Below are positions 11,787 to 23,356 of a stretch of DNA of 64,000 nucleotides, piece by piece. A model generated the notes under the pieces. That model saw only the letters and a list, made by a program, of their open reading frames with translations. It did not search any database and had not been told where the DNA came from. Source of the DNA: Pyrenochaeta sp. MPI-SDFR-AT-0127 (taxonomy: Eukaryota; Ascomycota; Dothideomycetes; Pleosporales; Cucurbitariaceae). Both the position numbers and the translations under genes were made by a program. The stretch covers positions 124,001 to 188,000 of the forward strand of contig JAGTJM010000051.1 of assembly GCA_020747015.1 (NCBI GenBank), read 5' to 3'. Within the stretch, counting starts at the first letter, position 1, and the number at the start of each line of letters is the position of its first letter.

Positions 11787-14700
11787 ATGGCGACCTACCA
11801 CCCCCATTCGCATTCACCTCGAATCCAGGCTGGCAATCCGATGACGCCTGTTCACTCTCCGCATCACTCGGTGACCTCTTCGGCATCTTCCCGCACCCCC
11901 ATACACACCCTCACCATCCACGAGTACCGCAAGCAACAATACACGCCCACCTCACAGAAAGGGACACCATCAGGCAAGACGCTTCGAAGGAAAGCTGCAG
12001 CATCGGGTTTAAGCGACATTGAGCGCGTACCTTCCGTATCACGTACAACCCGCTCTGGTTCTGGTTCATCATTACGCCCTCTTCACTTTTCTCGGTCGGT
12101 ACAACAGCTCAAATCTAGCCAATCTCTCTTCCCGCAACAGACATTGGCCGACCTTTCCTTTCGATCACAATCAGCTGAGCCTCGCGTGCAAGGCGGCAGC
12201 GTATCGAGTATCTCGACTGCCAATTTGTCTGGCAAGGTATGCCACTTTAACTCGAGAAAAAGGTTGCCAAGGCCGCCTGTCCCTGGCCCTATACTATTCT
12301 TACCTCTTGCAAACGTGAAATCTACCCAAGTACAACAATCTCCACTACCCGCTACTCTAAGCTTTTGTACGGAGGCTTCTCACTCAAGCGACGCACAAAC
12401 CACGCCTGCGCTTTCGACCTTTTCACTCTCACGATTCCCACAACCTCCCGACTCTGCAGATCCAGCCTTCTCTCCACCACGCGATGAAAGGGAAGATACG
12501 CACGTAAACGCAGTGAGCTTCACGACAACAGCACCAGCAACGCCTCCCGCAACCCCGGCAATCATCCACTACCGCGGCACGTCTTTTGATTTGGTCAATC
12601 CGCACAATTCTCTGCTGCTGCACGATATTGTCACTCCCTCGAAGGATTTTGATTCGAGTGACTTTCTGCCACTGCGGTCGTCCGACGAGCCTGAGGATTC
12701 TCTTGAGGTCAGTGCCACCACCGCTCAAGTTAAATCAAGCTAACCCACAGTCAGATGGCACCCAAACGAGCACTGTACGGGGACTTTGGTTCGGCACATG
12801 CTAGTATCATGAGGCGGGCTGAAGACTCGTTCACCGAGTCTAATCTTGACCTCCCGCTTCCTCCAACCCCGGCTGCGGTTAGCCCAAATTCTTCTGCATA
12901 CACATCCCCGCTCTACAGTCCAGGGTCTATCCGTGCCCCTTCTCCCCTAATTATCAAGAAGCCTGTAAATGACGCGCGTTTTTCACTAAAGCAGCTCACT
13001 CGTAACCTTTCCAAAAAGTTGGGCAAAAGCCCTAGTAGGATTCATGATGAACAGCAAGAACTGCGCGACATTAACGTAAACATTGCTTTGGCTAGCACAG
13101 ACGGGAACTATCCACGGCCACTCACTCAAACCTACGTTGCCACTCCAGAGGCCTCGTACTTCCCAGTCAGTCCAGCATCCCCGGTCACACCTACTAGCCC
13201 CGCGTCCCCCTTTGCCTTTGGCCCATATTCTCCCGAAGATCACGGTGTCGAACTTCCGCGAAAGCACTCATCGAAAGGATACGATGCCGAGCCATTGGTA
13301 TCGATGCTTCCAGATGATCCATCAACACAAGTGGGGCGGATGGACGATTCGCAATTCTCCATGCCCGAGCACAGCTTGCTTTCAAAACCGTACTATGATG
13401 ATCTAGACTCTATATACCCCAGTTCATCCGTGTACACTGGAGATGATCGGCGCAAATCAAACTACCAACAAAGTCTTACCAGCAACCGCCAGAGCAATCC
13501 CTTTACACGTAGTAGTGGTATGGATGCAAGCAGCTTTGCGAGTGAGTACAACCGTGACGGTCTGTACGGTTATGGTAGCACACGTCGGTCTGGTCATCAA
13601 ACGACCAGGTCACGCACAGAAGAGCTCCTGCATCGCTCGTTACAACAAAAAGATGCAAATACAGACACCATCAGCAAGTTCATCGACCAGTATCAACCCG
13701 ATGACACGGTAGATATTGCTCGGCCACCGCACACTGAGCAACCTGCAAATTTGCATAGAACTACGGGTATGGGATCTAATGAAGAATCAAAGATTCATCG
13801 ACCTCAAGCAGCAAGGGTTACCTCTGGTCTCAGCCAATTTGAGTTTGGCCTGCGCCCGGATATACAGCATGGATACGACTACGAAGGCACCAACACAATT
13901 CAACCTGTACTTGCCCGAAAGTCAACAATGACCCGAGGTATTGGCTCACCCCCGCGTGGAATGGCTCCTCTCGCCCCAGCTTTCGAGTACGACGAAGCTC
14001 CTTTCATCACTCCTCGCCCAGAATTATCGGACATGTTCTCCAACGAGTCTTCTTACTCATATGGCGACACTCGAAACCTATTGCGGATCCCTCAATCTGA
14101 TCCTTCCATTGCGCAGAACTCTGGGGAAGGCCTTCAGCCGTCGTCATCGTACTCGCAGCCAGAGGCTAAGGAGCTGATGCCTTCATCTATGTATTCCCAA
14201 GCAGATTCTCCGGCCAGCCCACAGACTCCCCAGGAAGCACTCGATCAGGCGGAACAAATCTTTCAAGATGTCAGGATGGCACAGCAGTCTCGAAATGATG
14301 GAATTCCTGCAATGTGGGCCAGACGCAGTTCTGGAAGTCTGCTTCTCAGCAAGAAACCCACAAAGCAGTTTTCTGGAGATGAGGATAAACCGGAATACAA
14401 TACTGTAGCCATCGAAGAAGACAAGACTGACTGGGAGACTCTTGGTCGAAATAGTCCTGAATATCGCACTTCGCTTGATAGCATTGCGGACTATAGCAGC
14501 AGTGACGGCGCCCGGAACAGCCTGGGCCTGAACTCCGATGGTTCGCTTCCTTCTTGGGCAAACCAAAGCCATTCGCAGGGGTTTTCGCAATATGGCTATT
14601 CAAGTCCTTTGCGAAGCCATCCCAACCCGTTCAACTCATCACCGCCAAAATTAGAACCCCGCGCTAGCCGTCGCATATCACTTGAGAATCCATCTGCTCC

Positions 14701-15913
14701 ATTGGCTTCTGTTCTTCCAGTCTCGACTACAGCACATGTTGATCAATTCTCTACTCGGCCTGAATATGTTCCCCGCAGAGTCACTGCAGAAGAGGCCCAC
14801 GCCTTTACGCCTTGGTCCGACCCATATGCTTTGACCGATAAGGAGACGCAGGAACTGCTGGCTTCAGGCCCTAATGATAGCATCATCATCGATAATGAGG
14901 CTAATCAAGCTAATCATCCTAACCGCGTTATTTATCAACATTCGGAGCGGGAAATGGCACCGGACTCTCTCACTTCAAAGATTGTGTTTGGTGATCCTGC
15001 TGGTCTGGAACGCGAGAATACATTCGAGAAGTTGACTGTAATCGGATCTAAAGGCAACCTCACAGGTACACCCCATGGAACAGGCATGCATGAGACTGGC
15101 AGCAGCGTAGCCGATACAAGCAGTCCTGGTCTAAGGCTGAGTTCAAGCGTTGGTCGTCGAAGCATGCGCTCTGACTATCCTGGCTTCTATGCCTCCCCAT
15201 TTCCTGCGACTGGGAGTGTGACTCCGATTCAAAGCTCAGGACCTCCCCAAAACGACCTGGAGCATGAGCGAACACCATCTCAAATCACACTCTTCCCAGG
15301 TGCAAATAGCCGAGAATCAGCGCAAGAAAAGTCCACTCCTTCAGGGCACAACAAGCGCCAATCGCTACGGTGCTCTACTACTTTCGATCGGGCGCAGCGC
15401 CGGAACAGCCGTGCTGCAGTACCAGGACAGACAAAACTACGACAAATGGTCCTTTCACCAGAAGGTCGAGCAACTATGTCAAGCCAGGACACCCACTTTT
15501 CACGCTTTATCAACGGCAGTGAACGCCCATCAACAAGTGATACAAACACGCCTCTACGCCCTTCTCATAATCTCAGTATTGATACATTTCCAGTTGTTGC
15601 TCGGGGTGTCATTGCTCACGAACATTCACCCCACCTCCTCTGTCCGGAGCGAGAGGCCAGTGCGGAAGATGAGGCAAGCCGACGCAAATTATCATGGGTC
15701 ATTCTTGCCGCATTCTGTCTCATCCCGCCATGTATTCTCCTGCACCGCGTGTGGGGTGATTGGATTATTACTTCCCTTACAGAGGGCCGACTGGGTCATT
15801 GCACCGCGCAGTCTAAGAGGGTCGCGCTTATTGCAGGGATTGTTGTTAATATTGGAATTGTGACAGCGATCCTCGTGCCTATTCTAGTGGCACATGCGCT
15901 AAAGGCTTTATGA
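11787..15913 (+). CDS. Long serine-rich protein with C-terminal membrane tail
   Basis: Two exons, 11787-12707 and 12755-15913 (1359 aa). The 47 bp intron has a GTCAGT donor, a GCTAAC branch and a TCAG acceptor, and joins the two open frames in phase 0. The predicted protein is Ser/Pro/Thr-rich and mostly disordered. Likely ordered segments are IHTLTIHEYRKQQ near residue 40, HYRGTSFDLVNPHNSLLL spanning the end of exon 1, and the RFSLKQLTRNLSKKLGKS basic helix early in exon 2. The C-terminus carries two hydrophobic helices (WVILAAFCLIPPCILLHRVW and a GIVVNIGIVTAILVPILV segment), so the long N-terminal part probably faces the cytosol from a membrane. I know of no biochemical role for it. An upstream ATG at 11759 overlaps the start out of frame (see findings). 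Confidence 0.82.
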
Positions 15914-17421
15914 AGAGGTGGTTTTTAAAGGGGATTTCTGTGAGAGGGACATGCAAATGTAAATTCAATCTTCATAGGTTGAATAGTACAAGAGCTGTCT
16001 CTATGCGCTCAGGCCCTCCTCCTTTTGTCTCGTTATTACGCATATGAGGCACATCCCAGAAGTATTTCCTCGACAACTCAAGAGCCCCATCATCGCTCAT
16101 AGCGCACCCGCAGCCAGCATACTCTTGTGCCCCTCCATTCTTTTTCTAAATATTACCTCTTCTTTGTCTTCTCTTTCGTTGTATTGCATTGCATAGTCCG
16201 GCGTTTTGGAGCGTTAAAGACTAGGAATCCGCCTTTCATGATCACAGGCAAAATTCAGGGTTTCAATAGTTAGGCCATTGGGGGATATGCCTTCTTGGAG
16301 TATAGTTACTGGGGAGTCTTCTTTTTCATTGCATGTCCTGATGGACTTTGGCGGTGTTTTAATTGCTCGTGGCTTTGCTGTGGTGGTGGAGATGTCCAGC
16401 CTAGCGTGGGACGGGCTTTTCTTTGCAAGGTTTTCGAGCAGGCCTGCGAACATTGGAGAGGTTGTTTTGATATCATCTGACTCAAGGTCTCTTCTGAAAT
16501 CAATTACAGTCAACTTAATACAAACTTTTCTTAACTTGAAATGATACCAAAGCCTATATAAGTTGGGATTGGGGATTATTTTACTTATTAGGAAGCGGGT
16601 ATATCGTTCATACTCACTTCACTGATCCAAAGGGGCAAGGCTGAAGTAGAGGGGTCGTTCAAGTCATGTGACTATCACGTGCCCAACACGTTATCTGTCA
16701 TTGAGCCTCCTACTCGATAGCCTTGCATCATCCCACATTTCCTCTCCAAGATTTCACCATGTCAAAAGACAGAATGGAACGATTTGCCTTTAAGATCATA
16801 TTAAGAAATATGTAAATGAGGAAAGAATCATCTTGGATATCGACCTGGTCAATTAGATCAAGCTCAAGTTTGACACTCGTCTTGGTGTGAGTGGATGTTT
16901 TCCTTAGCCTGGTTTCGATATAGTTCCCTAGCATGTTCTTGAAAATGCGTAGACAATTACGATTATATGTGGCAGGTATTGGATGAATACGGAATAGTTT
17001 GCAATAGCCTTTTTTGGCCCAATGTATATGCAACTGAAAATACTCGATGTTGGGTATTCGACATGTTGCCCTCATTTAAAGAGCGCGGAGATCTGACTAG
17101 CAGTGCATTTTATTGATTAAGATGTCGTTCGAATTCGCTCAAGCCAAATTAAAATGCCTTGCTCTCGGTGTTCGGTGGAGATGGTGCTTGGAATCTGCAA
17201 AATGTGGCCCCCGATTCGCCTCACTCTGCTGTGCTATCTTGTGGCTTGCGCTGACTAGATAGAAGCGGTGACCATCTCAGCCTGATTGAAATTTGATCTC
17301 TTTCCCTCTTTTGACACACCCCGCTTCCCTCGGTCTTATCAAGAATCCCCACAGGCCTCGAGAGCTCGACTCAACACGGTTCGGAGAAGTCGCGCCCAAA
17401 GATAAGCAATACACAAGAGTC
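15914..17421. other. AT-richer intergenic stretch, gene-poor
   Basis: 1.5 kb between two plus-strand genes. It contains one possible small minus-strand ORF (16214-16453, listed separately). A second minus ORF at 16728-17075 has AT-driven codon use and no splice or family support. No terminal repeats or transposase remnants were seen. Confidence 0.5.
16214..16453 (-). CDS. Possible small hypothetical protein or gene remnant
   Basis: From ATG 16453 to the TAA at 16214 there is a 79-residue frame (MFAGLLENLAKKSPSHARLD...). Its codon choice and composition look like real coding sequence: Lys/Glu/Ser-rich, third positions often C, few rare codons. Upstream on the same strand a strong GTGAGT donor near 16614 and a TTGACTGTAATTGATTTCAG-like acceptor near 16496 would form an intron in the 5' leader, but I found no coding first exon with an ATG. 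It could be the last exon of a decayed gene. No family was recognised, so the call is weak. Confidence 0.25.
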   Translation of the reverse strand: MFAGLLENLAKKSPSHARLDISTTTAKPRAIKTPPKSIRTCNEKEDSPVTILQEGISPNGLTIETLNFACDHERRIPSL

Positions 17422-19452
17422 ATGGGTAACTGTGGAAGTTCTTTAGATTGTAATAAATGTTATTCAAAGAAGGCCATCAAAGGATGTCTTACTGAAATCG
17501 ATGTTAACCCAGATATTGCTGGTATCGGAGTACACTTGGCCTGTCCTCTAAGTATGAATTCAGTTGCTAACTGAGCCCTAGGTCCTAATAGCCTTCTACA
17601 CTAATGCCATAGCCATCACTGTGGTCCTACTATGGGGCTATGTAACGCAAAGTCTGCCCCCTTACGTTTACCAGACAACCGACCTGTACACACTTCGACT
17701 AGTAAAGCGGTATAAACCAATCTGTATCGATTCCAAAGTCGATAGCAAACCTACCAAAGGACAGCAAAAGAAAGCCATGATCGTTACACACTTCGTCAAG
17801 GTTCTCAATAACCAGCCACTCATCACTGGTCTGGCGATCCTGGTTGCAGCCTTTGGTAGTCGATGCCGGATTTCAATTTATGAGTTCAATATCGTCGTAT
17901 ATCTTACCTTTTTTGCCATATACACACACGCTCTATCTTTGAGCATGCTTCGACGTTACTTCTACCAGCATACCTTCGCCCAAATTTGCCAAATCACCTT
18001 CACCATCGCCTTTTTGATTTTCTTTGGTTTCTCCTTTTATTTTAATACAGCGTCGGAGTCTTTTGAAGACACAATAAGTCAGAAGACTTTAAACGTAGGA
18101 AACTCGCTTCAGTGCATCTTCAACGCCACCCGACTGCGAAAACCTATCAACTTCAACATACTCGACACAATTATTGTCGTTGGACTAGTAATTTACAGCC
18201 ACGCCTTTCTACTTGGCGACTTATATCTGGAGCCAGCCAAAACATACATGGAGCCACCGAATGACACGGCCACTGTGATCATATACTATTGCATAGTTCT
18301 TACTCTCCGGACGAGCAGCCTTCCTCGTAGCGAATATAGCGAGGTAGTGTTGAACTCCGAAAGAAAATACTGGGCATGGCTTCAACCTCCAAGTGCCGAT
18401 CCTCACGAGACACACATCTCATTTTGGTACCTTGTTGAAACATATTTCGTCTCCTACCTCTCCGATATCCCTAGTATATTCTTGGGCATATCGTATGGAA
18501 CGGGCAGTATCATTCAAGCCATATGGTATGGGGGACTCGAGCCCTCCAACGGGCTTTCAATCATGGGTTTTGGGCAGATTGTGGCCATCGGTCTACTTGC
18601 GTTGATGCTTCTCGCTGCATCTGAGATCTTAAATGGTAAGAAACGATGGAACATATATCTGTGATGGACAGGCTAATTGATGTCTCTGTTGTAGAAGAAG
18701 AAGTGCAACACAGTTCATCAGTGTTGCAGGGCGAAGAAGAAGAAGAAGAAGAAGAAGACAATGCTTGGACAGAACAGGCACAATGGTCAAAAGAACCCGA
18801 ACAGATGGCAAAGGAACAAAAGCGAGCATCGAACAAACAGAATCAAGCACCGGAGCACGATATAAATGCCTTTTCTCTCAGCATGTTCGATAGGCTTCTT
18901 GATTCACTCGCTCGACTAGGAATGCATAAATCTCGAGCAGAGTTAGAGAAAGTTAAAGCCGGAAACTTTGAAGATTATGACGATGATGCCCAAACGGCCA
19001 GAAGTATAGCCGTCAGCTCATTTGTGTTATTCATCATCCACGCGTTATTATCTCTATTCTGTGGTGTCGGATGGATCTTCCCTCAAACAAACGACCATGT
19101 CTCCCATATTGCTCTCGCATATCTAGTTGCCAGATTCCTATTATTTCTCAAAAGGATTCTAGTTCTAATTTACTTCATTCGAGATGAAATCCGAAGACGT
19201 GCGAGGAAACAGAAGCACAGTCTACAGTCTAGTTCAGCACAAAGAGACAGCATTGTTGATGCTTCGGCAACTGCTCTTGACCAGAGCGGGAATCCACCTT
19301 CGTCTTCAGTTGGTAGCCTTGGACTACAGCAACGGCCGACGACTGTAGAAGGGCTAACTCACTTTGATCCTCCGCGTAGACAGGACACCGAAGCGGACAT
19401 TGGGCTTGTTCCACTAGCGAGGAGACGAACCAATCTCCATGCTAATGGTTGA
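17422..19452 (+). CDS. Polytopic membrane protein of unknown function, fungal-type
   Basis: Three exons, 17422-17529, 17582-18635 and 18695-19452 (639 aa). The first intron (52 bp) starts at a less usual GTACAC donor. This is the only choice that puts the short cysteine-rich N-terminus (MGNCGSSLDCNKC) in frame with the first helix, giving DIAGIGVLIAFYTNAIAITV. Seven to eight hydrophobic helices follow across exon 2. Exon 3 encodes a long loop beginning with EEE and an eight-glutamate run, then one or two more hydrophobic segments (AVSSFVLFIIHALLSLFCGV and HIALAYLVARFLLFLKRILVLIYF) and a basic, serine-rich cytosolic tail. I know similar fungal proteins only as uncharacterised. Role and substrate are unknown. 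The gene lies in the AT-richer accessory-looking part of the window. Confidence 0.78.
18733..18758 (+). repeat. (GAA)n trinucleotide run inside exon 3
   Basis: Eight consecutive GAA codons encode a poly-glutamate stretch in the loop of the polytopic membrane protein. This is a simple repeat whose length may vary between isolates without breaking the frame. Confidence 0.8.
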
Positions 19453-20294
19453 GAAAATTAGGATGGTTGCTACTTATCATCAAACACCTTCCATATTTAT
19501 TTGGCTAGCAAAGTCTTCGAGTAATTTGAAAGCTCGTAAAAGCCCCACAGGCATTGGTTTCTCAATTAAAACATGGCGCTGAGTCTGATTCTCCAGGAAA
19601 TTTTACTGTTATCCTACAGAGTAGGTCGGCGTTTGGTCAAAGACATTTGTAATCGATAGTCCACTTTGTATTTGCTCTTCCGAATAGTGATATATTGATT
19701 AATTGTTCAAGCTTTGACTTCTAACATCGTCCATGAGGCATAATTTTGAACCTGCCTGCCTTGTCTTGTGGTCAGTCATTTGGATATCCTTTAATCAAAC
19801 ACTATCTGTAGTCTTTTGGGGGAAATAAAGGATAAAAGAGTAATATATAGGGCCTGGGCCACTGATTGCTCCAGAAAGCTCCGGACTACTTTTCGTATCG
19901 CGTTCAGGAACGTCACCGGAGATGGCAAACCCTACTGTAGTTGCCCTCGAAAACATTGGGCTTCGCTAAAAGCTGAATCGTTATCAATTAGATGGTTCTC
20001 GTTTGGGCCTGTACATATCACTGATAAATTGGACGGTTCTTGCGGTTTGACGAGCAGTGCCTAAATCTAGTAGGGCACTAGCACACCCAGGTTACTTCAG
20101 CGTTAGATACATATAATTTAATGCTCTCAGTTTTTTTATGACGTAAAACTATAAGATGGCTTGTTAGAATATTGGAGCGTACAATACAAACCTACCTGGG
20201 GCATCTTTTCGAACTAGTGCGGGGCAGACACTTCGTAGGAGCGCGTTCCTGGGCGTCATCCTAACTACCTTGATACACGACATGAGCAAAAAGG
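19453..20294. other. AT-rich intergenic region
   Basis: 842 bp between the polytopic membrane gene and the HET gene, both on the plus strand. A short frame at 19816-20064 has no ATG start or family resemblance. I see nothing else. Confidence 0.55.
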
Positions 20295-22657
20295 ATGCTC
20301 TGCAAGACTTGTCAAGCACCGGAGACACTTCCGGCATTTGGAGAGCGTCCGGACATTCTCAAGAACATTCCAAATGTGATCGATGAGCTGATGCCACTCT
20401 TAGCCCTGCATGCGACAGCTAATGCAGGCTGCATCAGATGTACTATCATCCAAGAAGCAGTCAACAAGTTGCAAAACATCGAGGGTAATTTTTATCATGT
20501 GGAGCATCCGGAGTACTACGTTATCGGTATCGCGCCAATGCCAGGGCCTGGTGCCAAAGCAGCACGCACTGGGGCCATAGGTTTGACCGTTTGGGCGACG
20601 CGGAAAGAGGGATGGGAACATTATGGCTATCTAGCTTGGAGTCGAAACGACCATATGTGGGAGTTCGACGTAAAGTTCGAATTATACGCCGAATGTGGTA
20701 AATTCCTGGCCCACAGGTCTCTTGCGTAAATTAGGGAAACTGACTGTCGATCAGAAGCAACATCTGCAAGATATCAAATACCGTTATTGAATTCAGTGCC
20801 CTCGAATCCTCGTCCAGAAGATTACGCCAGACAGGCCAAATATTGGCTGAACCATTGTCTCACAAATCATGCTGATTGCTGTTCGAATGCCTCCAAAGAG
20901 CTCCCAACTCGTGTCATTGATGTTGGAGACGCGGTGAACCATCCAAAGCTTGTAAAAACGCGGTCAGAAGAACGAGATGTCTACTGTGCTCTCAGCTACT
21001 GTTGGGGCCAAAGCCGAGCATTCACTACAACTCTAGCCACTTTTGAAGATCGTCGAAAGGGGTTCAGTGTTGAGGAATTGCCAGAAACTATCCGTGATGC
21101 CGTAATATTAGCGCGTGGGCTCAATATACGGTATATATGGGTAGATAGTTTATGTATCATACAGGATTCAGCCACTGACTGGGTATACGAAGCTTCACGT
21201 ATGTGCGCTGTATACACGAATGCAGCTATCACCTTTGCGGCTATAGACTCACCAGCGAGCGAAACCGGTCTTCTTGTCGCGGGACCCGGCCGACATTGTA
21301 TAAGCCTGGAGAAAGATTGGGGACCGATATATGCCAGAGTACATTCTCACAGTGGACTGGATGACCCCAGAGCTTTACAACGCGATGGACTAGCAGCCGG
21401 AGTATTGCACACAAGAGGCTGGTGCTTACAGGAAATCGCTCTTTCAACGAGAATACTATGGTATGTCTATAGAGGACACTTGTATCAAGATGAGTACTAA
21501 GCCAGCCTGCCAGGATGAAATCAAACGAGATGAACTGGTCCTGTATTCGATCATCAGCATGCGAATGCGATCCGCAGCCTACAGATACCCTACATCGTTC
21601 AGGTTTGGTCGCACTAGAGTTTGTACTACAAGGTGTTCGGTATCATGAGTTTACACGATCTCACCCATCACAATGGTTAAATCTGTGGAATGGACTTGTT
21701 CTCAATTATACGGGTCGTCGCCTTACACATATTTCGGATCGACTGCCCGCCATTGCCGGGCTTGCAACGTTAGTCCACCGGCATATGCAAGTACGCTATC
21801 TGTTTGGATTATGGGAGACCCAAGGCTTTCTCGAGCAATTGCTCTGGTCTAGCTTGACGCACGCTGATGAAAGTGAATGGTCGCAGTATACGTCCGATTC
21901 CCGACTTCGACTCAAGGCAGATCTCGCGCCTAGCTGGTCATGGCCTAGTTCGTCTGCACATCTTAGCATTCCCTACGAAGATTTTTCAGACCCAGGAGAT
22001 GCCCCAGATACTTCTAGTTCGACATATTTGGGAGGCCCGAGAACGCGTGTATGGTCTCTACGATCTATCGTGATCAGCCTCAGCACATCGAATCTATTTG
22101 GAACTGGGACTGGTACTATCACGCTCCATTCACTTCTCGTCCCAGTAAAAACCCATACCCAGTTTTCTAAAGGTGAAGTCGTTAGGTCTCTCGTATATTC
22201 GCGAACAGATCATATTACATCCGCTGAAGACGTACCGCTCGTATTGCTCAGACGATTCGATCAGATGCAAATCTGGGAGATTGAAGATGAAGATAGAAGT
22301 TACACTTTCGATATATGGCGCAAAGACTCTCGAATTGATTATGAAGACAAGCATGAGTGGTACGAGGGTAGGAAGCTTTATTTTATTTTTGCCAATGTCA
22401 GTTATAATCAGCGAGGAGCAAAGCGCATATTCAATGGCCTACTCCTCGAGAGATTGGGCGACAATGAATTAGCAGAAAATTCATACCGACGACTAGGGTA
22501 TGGTGAAGGCGTCTTTCTCAAGCTGAACGAGGCTCAGCCGAATATACGAAGGGCTCCAGATTACGACCCAATCCAAGACTCAGAAGTCAACTTCACGAGA
22601 GCGAGTTGGGAATATTGGAAGGATTTAGGAGAGTGGAGCACTATTCGTATTGTGTGA
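20295..22657 (+). CDS. HET-domain protein (heterokaryon incompatibility family)
   Basis: Three exons, 20295-20697, 20755-21460 and 21514-22657 (750 aa). Both introns (57 and 53 bp) give phase-correct joins. The N-terminus has a Cys-x2-Cys (LCKTCQ) and a further C-x2-C (GCIRCTII), the usual short lead-in of this class. The HET domain follows with its three diagnostic blocks: YCALSYCWGQ, then LPETIRDAVILARGLNIRYIWVDSLCIIQD with DWVYEASRMCAVYTNA, and HTRGWCLQE near its end. The post-domain part contains NEMNWSC and ACECD, the C-terminal landmarks of long HET proteins. HET proteins trigger programmed cell death when incompatible strains fuse, or act in fungal innate immunity. Which partner would activate this one cannot be read from sequence. 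The gene is intact, with no frameshift or stop. Confidence 0.93.
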
Positions 22658-23356
22658 TTTATCGTGTTATGTCAACTAAAAGCATGCGAAAGGTTGTGTT
22701 GAGCCCAAACGTCTGAGCGTCACAAAGAATCAGCCCAGCAATTTTTCGAACAGGGTTCATCATGGTCTCTTTCTTCCATAGTCTATAATCTGAAAACCAC
22801 TTGAAAACCATTGCCGTTTAAACTTTCTTATGTAAGCATATGTCGTATCACATCTAATCGAAACCGAACCTACTCTACCAACGGGCGGTCAAGGGGCGTT
22901 ATAGTTTAGGTACTACCAGCAGAGGCATATGAAACTTTCAATAGACACCATTCTATGTATGAGTGGAATCAAATTCTTCATCCACAGAGACTGTATGAAG
23001 GGAGCATGAAGTGCTGACCGAGTCATGGCCAATGACGTCTTCAACCAGTGGCCTAAGATTAAACGTGCAGGATATGATATCTATTTAACCTTTCTTCTAC
23101 ACTGTTCTGAAGGTCTTGGAGTGAAATATGTTCGTTGCTCGTAGATCAAGACACGGCTCACGGGTTATAACGCATCAATTCACAGAATTCCATCACCTTT
23201 TCATACGAGACATACATCAGATATAGCAACGCATAGAAACCATACGATAATTTAAGATGCTTTATTAATAATCTTTTAAGAGGTGACTACTAGTGATTCT
23301 AGCATGGTATCAAGAATTCTCTTTCCTTTCTGTTTTTACCCGTCCCAATCGAATAT
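22658..23356. other. Convergent 3' intergenic region
   Basis: 699 bp between the convergently ending HET gene and the MDR reductase gene. AT-rich, with no gene or repeat recognised. Confidence 0.6.

Noticed and set aside
12586..12804. Apparent frameshift between the 11787 and 12755 frames, suggesting two genes or a sequencing error
   Set aside because: A GTCAGT donor at 12708 with the TCAG acceptor ending at 12754 joins the two frames in phase 0, so one spliced gene explains both.
16728..17075. 115-codon minus-strand ORF
   Set aside because: Codon use follows the AT-rich background and no domain or flanking splice signals were found.
17552..17581. 30-bp intron (GTATGA...CCCTAG) as first intron of the polytopic membrane protein
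   Set aside because: It is too short for fungal splicing and puts exon 2 out of frame. The GTACAC donor at 17530 gives a 52-bp in-phase intron and a continuous first helix.
19816..20064. 82-codon plus-strand frame upstream of the HET gene
   Set aside because: It begins at a non-ATG codon and resembles no known protein.
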